Assembly: GCF_026745355.1 (NCBI RefSeq)
Contig: NC_079203.1
Span: 1,617,249-1,681,248, forward strand
DNA length: 64,000 nucleotides
Reading direction: 5' to 3'
Source of the DNA: Beta vulgaris subsp. vulgaris
Taxonomy: Eukaryota > Streptophyta > Magnoliopsida > Caryophyllales > Amaranthaceae
Shown: positions 23,301 through 36,400 of the stretch, one piece after another
How positions within the stretch are numbered: position 1 is the stretch's first letter
Layout of the letters: each line of letters begins with the position of its first letter
The notes under the pieces: model-generated
The model's input: the letters and a program-made list of their open reading frames with translations, nothing else
What the model was told of the DNA's origin: nothing
Database searches by the model: none
Made by a program: the position numbers and the translations under genes

Positions 23301-24483
23301 TAGAGCATATTAGTTTCTTTGTTACATGTCATTTTCAAAACTTAGGGTTAACAATATATTATTACAAAAAGTAGTATATTACATATAAAAAAGAAGTATA
23401 TATGACCTAGATATAAGTATATTACCATAATGATGCTTTTGGTTTCACTACATTATATTTTTTTTATTAAATGTGGGATAGTTTGTCAAAACAGACTTTT
23501 TATACACTACTTTTGGCGATAAACAACTTTTCGTAGACTTTATGGCAACTTAAAAGTTTAGCTAGATACGACCTTAACCTATTTTCAGGCATTTTCCCAT
23601 CGAATTTTGAGTTTTTATATACTACATTTTTCTATTGATTCAACATATGCTTTATATATATATATATATATTCACAATAAACCGAGTAAAACAATAAACC
23701 TTGTTTTAATTAGGAAAAAATGGAGGGAAAGAGGCGGGAAAAGGAAAAAAAAAAAACCCAAAGGCATATGCATGTTGCATCAATAAAAAATATGGTATAT
23801 CAAATTAAAACTCGGAATTAAGTGGGACATGCTTATAGCCGGCAAAATAGACATGTACCCGTTGGTCAGACCCGAAAAACTTGACCTTATACTTGTGCTT
23901 CACCCGATAGAACTGAAACTCGACAATAATGACATGAATCCGAAACGACCCGAATATAATAATAAAATATTATTTTTCACAAACATGAATTTATATATTT
24001 TATTTGTTTACTAGAAAATAATTGACCAGACCAAAACTAACTCGAACCGGTTCGAACCTACCCGTTGTTGACCCGGCTCATCAAACCCATGCTTAACTCC
24101 AAAATCTCATGAACCCGCGATTGACACGTAAGCAAATGTACCCGACATATACCCGATTTGTATGATTTAGTTTCCCACCTCTAAACATGTTGCATCTATA
24201 GAAAAATGTGGTATACAATAATTGTTTATATTCGCTATGCACCCAGTAAAACCTCAAAACTTCTCCATCACTGGTTTGTGAATTACGTCTGTACCCTTTT
24301 GAGTCAAGTTTCTATCTTTCAGCTCAGTGTCTCTCAAAACTTTATTTAATTAGTATCTCTTAAAAAAGCTTAAACTTATTTGTTTATCTGGATAGGAGCC
24401 TAGTTTTAGCAAATCATTGATTCATTGGTCTATAGAGTAGAGAGTAGAAAGTCAAAAAGAGAGAGTTCGTAGTGTGATCAGAC
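23301..24483. repeat. Upstream spacer of the first NLR gene with a long direct repeat
   Basis: A (TA)9-like tract lies at about 23655-23672. A roughly 30-bp near-repeat beginning CATGTTGCATC occurs at about 23770 and 24187, bracketing a GACCCG/CCCGA-rich stretch (23850-24180). The presumed promoter and leader of the NLR gene lie at 24300-24483. Confidence 0.5.
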
Positions 24484-27400
24484 ATGGACAACCAAGCCAT
24501 GGAGAAAATAAACATAAACCAGCTCTTGAGTTTTGTTAATAGGTTGTTGTGGATAGGAGAAAATAATAATTGGAGTAGTCTTGGTTATCAATTCGATGAT
24601 TTTAGGACGAAACTGTACAACTTGCGAACGATGCTAACGTATGCGGAGCAGACAGCAGAAAAAATAATGGGCTGTGGAGCTTTAGACAAAGAGGTCGAGA
24701 TCAGAATCAAATACGGATTGTGCCGAATGGAGTTTCTCAGCAACGAGTTCCAGCTAGCCCAGATTCAAGGTACGCAACCCAACTACTAGGAGCATTTCCT
24801 AATTCTTCCTCCCCCCCCCCCCCCTTTTTTTTTTTTTTAGGGGGTCCTAATTCCTGCCAGGAATGGATCGGCTGAGTAATGTTCCACATTTTGGTAAATA
24901 CTCCATTCGTCCCAAAATATAGTTCTCATTTCTATTTTGGAAGTCAAAATTTAAAATCTTTGACGAATATTCTCATTAATGTATACAAAAAAACATATTC
25001 ATGTGGGATCTTGTTGGTAGGGATGACAATCCAGTCCGAATCCGACCCTAGTCTGCTCGATCCGAAGGAAAAAATCTGAGTTGACTCTGACAAAAAATTA
25101 ATCCGACTCCGTTCAAAAAGTCTGACTCCGAGTCGGAGGAGGGACGGAGTCGGATCTCAAAAATAATCCGACATCCGAATCCGACTCCGACTTTTAGTCA
25201 ATCAATCCTTTTATTTTTTATTTTTTATGTTAATGTATTATTTATGTATAAATTGACTTCGGCTTTCTTCCAATTATATTATATATGATTTTCCCATTGA
25301 AGAAATAATTGTTAAAAATAATAGTAATATTTAAATTATTTATACTATATAAGATTTCCATATGATTATTAGAATAAATTGTAATGATTAAATTATTGTA
25401 TTATAGAAGACTATTCTATTATAAAAAAAAAAATTGGGCAAAAAATAAGTCAGATCGGATTCAGATTCGGAGTCGGATGTTCGGATTTTAAGTCGGATCG
25501 GAGTCGGAATCGGATGCCCGGAGTCGGAGTCGGACTTAGATTTAAAATCCGACTTCCCGTAGGGTCGGAGTCGGATTATGTATAATCCGATCCAAGTCCG
25601 ACCCGTTGCCATCCCTACTTGTTGGATTCGTCTTAACGTGAACATTCGTAATATCAATTTTTTTTATATTTTTTACTGATACGAAATAAAAGATATAATT
25701 GGTCAAAGATACGTCTTGGAGACTGTGCGAAATGAAATAGGAATTATATTTTGGGACGGAGAGAGTAGATGGATTAATTTTTTTAAACGAAAATGAATAA
25801 AAATAAAAAATAAAGTTTAATGTACTTCATCCGTTCTAAAATAAAATGGCATCTTGTATTATAAGATAGATAAAACATTGCTTTATTTGGTATTGATTAG
25901 TGACAACCTATGAAGCACGAGTACTTTCCTGAAGTGTCGTTTCCCATATCGAGTACGGGTACGGGACTGATACATCGGCAAAATGTCGCCGTGACTCTTG
26001 AGTGGTGGGGACGTTGGGTTCAGTAGGGGACGCTTAGGGTGGTTGATTGGAAGGAGAAAAAAAGGGAAGGGAGGTAAAAGGGACGGCTGTTTTTCATATT
26101 TAAAGACTAGTGGTAGTGGGTGTAGAGTGTAGAGTGTAGAGTGTAGACAGTTGACTGCAAAATGTAGCCGAGTCAGGTTTTTATATTGAGTATTGAGATA
26201 GGTTTTTTTATGCTATTTAGGTGTTGTTTGGTTGACATCCAATTATCTAGGAATTGCAAGTTCCTAGGAAGTGTAAATATAAGAAGTTGTTTGTTTAACT
26301 AGAGCATAGGAAGTGGAACTTCCTAGAAAGTTCTAATTCCCACACAATGAGGGAAGTTGCTTACCTAGTCCTCCCTATGTAAGTGCCACTTCCCATGGGA
26401 ATTCCATCCTCCCATAGCCTACCAAACAATTTTGCTTACTTCCTAGGAAGTGAAATATCATGGGAAGTAAAATTTCATGGGAAGATCAACTTCCTAAATG
26501 CCAAATACAACCAAACAATACCTTAATATATAGAAGTAGACTAGCGTTGGGTTCCTTTGGGCTTTGATAGGGAATATTCAATTCAAATGTAAATGAGTTA
26601 GTGGAGGGTTTGAATTATTTTTTTCTGTTCTTTATTACTTCATCAACTTGTGCCATCTGCCATACAACAATAGCTATTCCTTCTTTTACCGGTTTGAGTC
26701 TTTTACCCTAGCTAATTTTTTTTTTCCTATTCTACCGAATTCCAATTATTATACTTCTATTACAACATTTTGATTTATAATAATTAAGCACATTTATAAA
26801 GATATGCACTATATCATTACTCTTTTTTTAATGACTATTTATTTTACAAGACTTTTTTAAAATTATTAGTTTATATTTTTATATTTATGTCATTTAATAC
26901 GGTTCTACATAAATTAAATGGAGAATATATATTAAAAATGTAAGGTAATATTATCCATTATTTTATTTTTTTTACCGAATCCAAGCCGTATCCGTTTTTT
27001 AAAATTTTGGTTTTGCTGTTTTTCGTCCCCGTATCCATATCAGTGATACCTAGTTGATCACTTATCTTCTATCTCTCTCGTCTATTTTTTTCTTTTTCTT
27101 ACTTTCTCTCGAGTCCTAAATCTCCGTACCAATGATGTATGTTTCATTTAAAACAAAACGAATAAGGTATACTCCCTCCGTTTCAGAAAGATTTGAACAT
27201 TTGTTGGGACACTTACTTTAAGGTGATAATTTGTAGTGTGGTTATAAAATGTTATTTTATTAAAAGAGTAGATATGATAGGAGTTGATGGGTATTTTTTA
27301 TTGATGAGAGAGAAAGTTGAGTAACTTTTATTAATAAAGGTTGAGTGTGGGTCAAAAGAGTGTAAAATAGATAATATAGTAATAGTGGGATCATGTCAAA

Positions 27401-30400
27401 AATAAAAGTGTTCAAACTAATTTGAGACAAACATAAAAGAAAAGTGTTCAGACTATTTTGAAACAGCGGGAGTAATTTTTTTTGAAGGTAAAGTGTTCAG
27501 ACTATTTTGAAATGGAGGGAGTAATTTTTTTAGGGTAATAATGTCGTATAACTAATGGCAAGCGTTGCACAAATTTTTTTTGATGTTGTATAATGAATGA
27601 CAATGTTGTGTGAAGTTACTAATGTTTATAAAGTTACTAATTTTGTATATAAAAAAAATGGCTTAATTTTGTTAGAGATTTCAAAGCAAAGTTCCACATT
27701 GATGAGGCAACACTATATTAGTATGTTTATGAGGGGAATATCTCCTCACCATTATATTAGTATGTTTATGAGGGGAATATCTCCCTCATGAGTTAAGATG
27801 TATTTAGACTCACGCATACAAATCTTTGTTTTTAGTTGCTAAACATATCTATTCAAATCTTTGTTTTTAATTAAAAAACCAAAGTTGAGAAATTATTTTA
27901 AGATTTAAAAATTGGTAAACATGAGTTTTATTTTTTTAATTAATTTGAGGATAAATATGTAATTTAGAGTGGGTATTGAGTTATTCCCACTTTCCTTATA
28001 TAGGATTATTTTATAACCTTTATTTTTTTCAAACAAAATGATAATTTAATGACAGTAATTTCTCTTTGTATTTACTTTGTAAGGACCTCATGTATCAATG
28101 TGAATAAGATCAAAGGATTCACTTAGCTTGCTTGTGACTCACTCACAAGTCACAACATATGGCAACTTCGTGAATCTTGACAAAACACATACACATTTCT
28201 TTGTACTTTGTACCGTCTTCGTGGTTCATATGGATAAAAAACCGTACACACTTCACCACTTACATTCTTCAACTCTTTCAATCGTCTATCTTACCAATTC
28301 TAGACAAAGGTACATGACCTAGTCTATGGTGCCATAATGTTTACTTGCTCACAGAAGGGATATTTGTTATCACAGTTGGCACTGAGCTACATGAGTTTGC
28401 AAACACACCAGAGTTTTTAGTGCATTTCTCACTATAACTGTTGCTTGATATTGGCCAAAGTCTTGTCAACAGGTTCATTCAGCAACCCGTTTTTAGCTCT
28501 TCCTACTCCTTTCACCTTTCTAGTTTTACCATCAAGAATTATATAGAATCCAGGGTGAAACAACACCTTATAACTAATTTGTCTATTACATACAACAAAT
28601 TATATTATATTGATATATATTAAGATGCAAAGTATCTGCAATTTAGTCATGCATGGAGCTTGCCAGGTTTTTACTATAGAGAAGAAGAATCACATCCACC
28701 CAAAAGGGTTGGCCTCTATCATGTGCGAATGTGCCACCCTTATCAGTAGGACGGTTGCTAATCATGTGAAGGTTATTTGATTAATTAATTAGGGGCCATT
28801 TTTTGTAGTATTAGCACATAGCACCAACATGGAGTCCATCAACAAACTTGGCTTTATTGTTAGGATTTTTCGCCAATTACAACCTTTTATAATAGCGAGT
28901 TTGTTAATTGCAGCCTATTTATTTCAAACTCTCCAATTGCAGCCTTATAAAATCAAGGTGCCTTTAAGTTGCAGTCCAATTTCATTTTCCGGCCAAAAAT
29001 GACGTCATGTTAACCATAGTTAAGGTCCAACGGTAATTTTCAGGCCCAAACCCTCTACTTCTCTCTTTCCTCTAACCTCCATTTGCTCTCTCTCCTCTCT
29101 CTCTTCTGACCTCCATTTTCTCTATCCTCTCTCTCCAAGACCACCATTTTCTCTATCTTCTCTCCTTTCTCCTCTCCCCTCTCTGTGCTAGCATTTCAGA
29201 AAATAGGTGTCTTTGCTCTATTTTATAAGTATTTTGTCATGCGAAAATCTCAATCGACGTCCATTTCACCTAATAAGGGCGGGAATGGAATCCGATTGGG
29301 TGTAAGAACACGAAAGAAGCACAAAAAAACTTGATGCAATTTGTGAGGATATATATACTCGGAATCGTAGGGTGTCGAATGAGGGTACTAGTGGAGGAGG
29401 ACGTTTGGGAGATGACATTCAGACTTAGAGGAGAGAGAAAATAATGGAGGTTAGAGGACAGAGAGGAGAGAGAAAATGCAGGTCATAGGAGAGAGAAAGA
29501 GAGAAGTCGAGGGTTTTGGAGGGAAGTGGAAAAAGGGTTGAGACTTTGGTGAAGTATGACGTCATAATCAGGCTAATTTGGCCTGAAAATGAAATTGGGC
29601 TGCAACTTACAGGTACCTTGATTTTATAAGGCTGCAATTGGAGAGTTTGAAATGAGTAGGCTGCAACTAACAAACTCGCTATTATAACAAGCTGCAATTG
29701 ACGAAAGATCCTTATTGTTAATATTAAATTAATAGTTCAACCAAAGCCTTAATGACACATGTCCCTTAGTCTACTTAAATAGCCTTTAGGGGAGGATCGG
29801 AGTGGGTTTTCTAATTGATTACTCTTAATTTTTTTCATTTTTTTCTTTACAGTAGTCCTGTCTGAAAATATAGTTTCTATTTCTTTTTTTCACGGTAATT
29901 TATGCAAGTAGAATCTAAAAGGGATAAAAAAAAATTATTTACATAAATATTGTATGGGAAAAAATGATTATTTTAGGAGAGAAAATGGAGAATAATTGAT
30001 GAAATAGCATTAATTGTAACACTTTGGTTGAATAAACAAAGGAAAAACAAAATTTAATAAGCAAATAAATGATGAGACACGATTTTTCTAGACAAATTAC
30101 GGAAAAATGTGAAACTAAATATGAAAATGAAAACTATATTTTAGAATACCCAAAATGAAAACTATATTTTGAAACGGAGAAAGTAAATATTTCCAGAGCA
30201 CAAACAGTAATTCTATTGCACATAATTTACATTGTCCAACATGGAGATTATTTTCATTTTATAATGATAGAAAATGACAAACTGATCAAGTTGAACGGTA
30301 GACTAGACCTAAAATATCCTAAAGCCATGGTTAACATTTTTCTTTTTCCAGCTCTAGTTGATAATATGAATATATTAATACCAGCTACATATAGCAGCCA

Positions 30401-33400
30401 ACTAATTAATGGGATGAGAACTTATATATATAGCAACTAGCAAATAACAACAATAAATTTGAATGGCATATAGTGGTATGAGTTGATCTACATTTGACAA
30501 TAATCTTTCAATTTAGAAATTGGTAAGAAACATGATGTCTCTTGACTAGATATAGATAATGGAGTGATCATTTAAGAATTAGGATGGAACATGATGAAAT
30601 AGATGATACTACCTCCTCGGTTTCTTTTAATTAGAACACTATTTGTTTTTGCATATAGACTAAGGAAATACTCCATCTATTTTATTATTGTTCTCATAAT
30701 TAGAATCTTGACACTATTTATATTTCGAGAGAATTTTCTTAAACTTTTTCAATTTATAAGAAAAAACATAGACATGTGGGTCTTGTTTGATTTCTCTCAA
30801 TTAGTACATTATTAATATTCAATCATTATAATGTTTACTAATATATAATGAAAGAGATTTAAGTTCAAAAATTGTTTAAATAACATTTAGTGTTATCATT
30901 TTAAATTATAATATTAAAAAATGAAAATTTTTCTTACTTGGGGCGTAGCTGGGCATAATAACTAGTTCCTTACTTAAATGTTGTATTGACTATTGAGGAC
31001 AAGAATTTTGTGAAGAAAATCATATATTTGGGGATTAGGCACCATTACCATGGTAATGAAAAGGGAGTTATTCTAGTAAATTACATATGATATCATTACT
31101 AATATAGTCATTTAGTACCATTATCAGTCAACTGAGCAATTAGGGATTAATTATATACTCCCTCCGTTCCAAAATATAGTTCCCATTTTCCTTTTTTCAC
31201 GGTAATTTATGCAAGTAAAATCTAAGAAAAATAGTAAATATTTTTTGTTTATTTAAATAAATGTTGTATGGAAAAACATGATTTTAAGAGAGAGAATGGA
31301 GAATAATTTATGAAAAGCATTAACGATAATATTTTGGTTGAATAAACAAAGGAAAAACAAAATTCAAGAATCAAATAATTTGAGTGGTGGTGGTGCGGTG
31401 GTAATTTGAGTGGTGGTGGTTGTGGGGTGGTGGTGGTAGCTGTTGGTGGTGGCTGGGGCGGGCGGCGAGTGGTGGCGGCAGCAATAGGTGATGGTGGCTA
31501 GTGACAATGGGGTATTAAAGGGGAAGAGTATATATGTAACTTCAAACCGTATTTTATACAAAATACGGGGGGTATATGTTAAGATAATAATTAGGAAATA
31601 TTATACTTCCTCCGTTTCAAAATAGATGCTACATTGTTGACTTTTCCACTATTCATGAATGAGGTTTGACCATGCATTATTTACTATTAGGTAAAATCAA
31701 ATGTTTTAATGTAATATGTTGTTGGATTTGTCTTAATGTATATTTTCAGAAAATCAAAATTTTATACTTTACTCTAATACATAATTAAAGATATTAGTAG
31801 TCAAATTAGTGCCTCGACAAGCGTTTTAGTCAACAATGTACCATCTATTTTGAAACGGAGGAAGTATATATCTTTGGATATCCTAATTATGTTAGTTCTT
31901 TATCTTTTCCTAAGTTATTGTGATACGGTTTAGGATTGTAATGTACTACATATATGATTGATGAATCAATGAGAAGGTTGGGATGTTCACATTATTTTGA
32001 CATGGTATCGAGAGCCTAGGGTTCGAAACCGAGAAAAAAAATCCCAAACACCCAGTTTGTTTTCCAGTTTCCGTGAGTTAGGGAGATGACGAAGGATACT
32101 GATCCTCCTCCACCACCTCCATCGGTGGATCTTGAATATCATCTGAGTTTTAAGTGACCATCCCAGAATTGTCATTACTCCGATAAAATTGAAAGGCCCT
32201 AATTATGATGAGTGGGAAAAGACGGTTCGTTGTGCGTTGATTGCTAAGTGGAAATTTGGCTTCGTTGATGGTTTGATTCTCGAACCCACTACTGATTCAA
32301 TGAAGCAAAAACATTGGATTGTTGTTAATTCAATGCTTGTGTCGTGGCTTACCAACACTCTTGATGATAGTTTGCGCTCGACTATTGACAATTATGATGT
32401 GGTTAGTGAGTTGTGGCTTCATTTGAAGCACTGCTATTGTGTGGTGAGTGGTACTCGGGTTTGTCATCTTAAACAAGCCTTAAATACTTGTAAACAAGCG
32501 TCTACTGAGTGTGTGACAGAGTATTTTAGGGCTCCTATTATACGTTTTTTCCAAAATTCCCTATGCCCTGTTTCAGGATGATAGAATTTACAAGCCAAAA
32601 ACCACCTCCCAGGATTATCCTTTGTCCAAGATCTAACCTTTGCAATCGGGACACCACAACTACATTTCGCAGACATTTTCTTTCGATATTTGAAAAAAAA
32701 ATTAGGAGGAGAAGAGAAATTACATCCCTAATTTGCAATTTGGGGAAAACCGTAAAATTAAGAATCCTAATTTACGATTTTGGGAAAAACGTATGGGCTC
32801 CGTTTGGTAGGGCATAAAACGTTTTTCCGCAAAACTGTTTTCCTCTATTTTCAGTTTTACATTGTTTGGTTGACAAAAGAGTGTAAAACCATTTTCCCTT
32901 GGGGTAAAATTAATCTATCAATGATGGAAAACCATTTTCCTTTCAAAATAAAGGGAAAACTATTTTCCTTATCTCTCTTGTACACTCCTCTCACTACCTC
33001 TTTACTTTCCCTTTATTTCATTTTACTTTCATTTCATTATTTTTCTTACATCGAACCAAACAACGGAAAATTAATTTTGGAATTGTGTTTTCCATTGTAA
33101 ATTGTTTTCCATGAAAATCACTTTACACTGAAAATGTTTTACGCCCTACCAAACAGAGCCATAATGTGAGCCCTAAATTTCAAAAACCCTTAAACATTGA
33201 GAGAGAAAATTTTGAAGAGCAAAACATACCTTGGATTTGATGAAGGTTGCAGGATAAGATCGAATAAGTTGATGCTTCCCTTCAATGGAGATTGCGCTGT
33301 TGGGAGGAAAGTGTGAGAATTCAATATGTTATGGTTAGTTAAAATAGAAATAGAACATTAAAGAGTCAACTAAGGGTAAAAGAAAGGGTCAACGCCGATA

Positions 33401-36400
33401 AATGATAAATTTGGCTGGAAATTCATAAAGTGGTTCCTGTTCACAATCGGAAGTATTTTATTAGGTCCTTTTTGACAAAATTTTTTATATTAAATCTTTT
33501 CCCACAAAACTTGTATTTTATTAGGTCCAGTGGCGGATCTTGAAAGATTTGTTACAGGGGACCAAATTTTTCCACAATAACATATTAATGGATAGGTATT
33601 TTTTGTGAGATATAAAATATTCCATTGTTGCATTTAAAACGAAACGGAGGAAGTAGTATAATTTATTAATTACATAATACAAGAACATATTGATATTGCT
33701 TGAATCTACAATAATTTATAAAGCAAACAAAACACACATCACATGTGATAACATGAATAAGTTTTCAATTGAAAAAACAAAACAAAAAAATTCAAAATTA
33801 AAATAGGATGAGTGTCGTGTGAATAGTGATAACAATTCACAAGATTCATATATACAAATAAAAAAGCAATGATGCGTGCAGTAACTAATACTTCAGAGTT
33901 GTAGTTCATAAAAAGTAAAAAGGATACAATATTATGAATTGAAAAAGATAACTAAAAGTCTGAAATTCAGAGTTGCAGTTCCTAATTTATGCTAACAAAG
34001 TTACAGACTTGTAGTTGTTCAGATGGCAGATTTTCCCTTTTCGTTTTCACTTTTTAGTTTTTTGTTTTCTAATATTTTTTTTTTTTTTTGGTAATAGTAG
34101 AACTGAAATAAATTAAGAAAGTTTTAGTACATGAAAACTATCCATGGTCCGAGTGTTGGCGATTACTAGCCACCCTTTTACAAGCGTCTAAATCTTGTTC
34201 AAAATACTTAATACATTCCGGGGGAGGGGTAGATAATTCCTGCCAAAAATTTAAACTTGCGTTCCTCCCTTGGTCAAGCTTTGCCATTGCATCCGCAAGC
34301 TTGTTAGCGTTTCTCCTTTCATGCTCTAGCTCGATCCCTGTTTCTCCTTGGAGCAACTCCCTACAGTCATGAATAATATGATATAGATTACTTCTAATCT
34401 CCCTGTTAGTCTTTATTTCATTAATCGCATTAATACAATCAGAAGCAATTATACACTTGTCCCACTGATGGGTTTTCGCCCATTTCATGGCCATTTGTAT
34501 GCCTCTAGTTTCGGCCTCTAATGCATTGTAACAGTAAGTGGACATAGTTACACCTCCATGCCAAGCACCACACGAGTCCCTGCAAACAGCTGCCAAGCAA
34601 GTTTTTTTTGTTTTAACAAAGAAAGAGCTATCAACATTAATCTTGAAGGTGGGTGTAAGTGGAGGGGTCCAACCAATATGATCATCATAATTAGGAGAGT
34701 TATAAGGGCTGATTTGGTTTGGGTTCGGTGGTCTAGGATTAGGGGTGTCAGGAGCTTTTCCCACCTTAGGTTGGTTCTGAGAATAGAACCATTCAGTGGC
34801 GGCCCAACTAGAATTTTTAATGGAGGAGGAAGAAGATATATTCTTCTTGTTGAAAACCCAAGCGTTACGTCGCAACCATAAACCCCAAATTGTGAAGATG
34901 AAATCAACATTAGAAGGAATTAAGGAAATAGATTGGTTATGGTCTTTTATGACATTTAGTTTAAGCCAATCATTAAAAGGAATTGAAGGGTCAAAATTGA
35001 TTTTTTTCTCATTCCAGATTTCCATGGCCCTTTGACAGTCTCTTAAGATATGTTTCATGTTTTCCACCTCATTTGGACAAAAAGGACAGTTCATTGGGTA
35101 GGAATTTATACGATAGTTAATGTTATCATTAGTAGGCATTATATTCCACCACGTTTGCCATAGAAAGAAGTGGTGTTTTGGGAGGCCCGGGGCCTTCCAA
35201 ATCCAATCCCAATGCTCATGATCCACACTTGGATAGATAAAAGCAGTGGCTTTTTTTGAATTAAATTTCCCAAGGTGAGACCAAAGAGAGTACGTTAGGT
35301 CTTTCTTATGAGAAAATTCGATGGCTCTGATTCTGTTGGTTATCTCCGGGGGTAGCCTAATCGAGCTTATTTGCTCAATGGTTTTGTCCTTAAGAGATTT
35401 TAACTGAAGCTCATTTTCATTTCTTTGGAGAGGGCCTTGTATTAGCGATCTTAAACTTTCACCATTTAGCCATTTATCATTCCATAGATTTATACAAGTT
35501 CCTTCCCCAACGACCCAGGCGATACTATGCTTATAAGTCTCCCACCCAGCCCCTATGTACTTCCATATGTGTGAACCTTTTTTAAAGCTCAGGGGTTCAT
35601 TTCTTTTATTGATATACTTTTCTTTGATTATGTTAGAGGCCCACAATGTGTCATTGTCAAGTTTCCAGCAAAGACGGGCAAGGCTAATGTTATTCATAGC
35701 TTTATGATTACAGAACCCCAATCCTCCTTTACTCTTATGGTTACAAATTTTTCCCCAGGCGATCCAAGTTATTTTCTTTTTATCAGATTTGCTATTCCAG
35801 AAGAAGTTATTACAAATTGAGTCCAATTTTGCTTTAATTACTAAAGGAAAATCAATTAGGTGCATGTAGTAACGGGGGATCGCTTGTAGGGCTGCATTGA
35901 TAAGAATAGCTCTTCCCGCTTTGTTAAGGCTTTTTGCTTTCCAAGAAGAAAGTTTAGAAGCAACTTTATCAATAATGAAGTTTAGTTTATTTTTTGAAGG
36001 CTTTCTATGGGAGAGGGGAAAACCTAGGTAGATACCAAGGTCATTTGTGCTTAATATATTCATTTCCTGCTCAAATTCATCTCTCATATTTAAGTTTGTA
36101 TTTGGGGAAAAATATAACATACTTTTAGAATCATTTGATTTCTGACCCGAGAGATTGAAAAAGGAGTTTAGAATGTGTCTCATGGAAGTTAGGGTAGATG
36201 AGTTAGCTTCACCAAATAGAAGTATGTCATCAGCAAAAAAAAGATGTGAAATCTCCGTGTTACCCCCCTTGACTTTGAAAGGAGTCCAATCCTTTGAGTT
36301 ACAAGCTTCATGGATAGTCCTAGAAAGGTATTCAAGGCAAATGATAAACAGGTAGGGGGATAAAGGGTCTCCTTGCCTAATCCCCCTAGTTGTATTGAAA

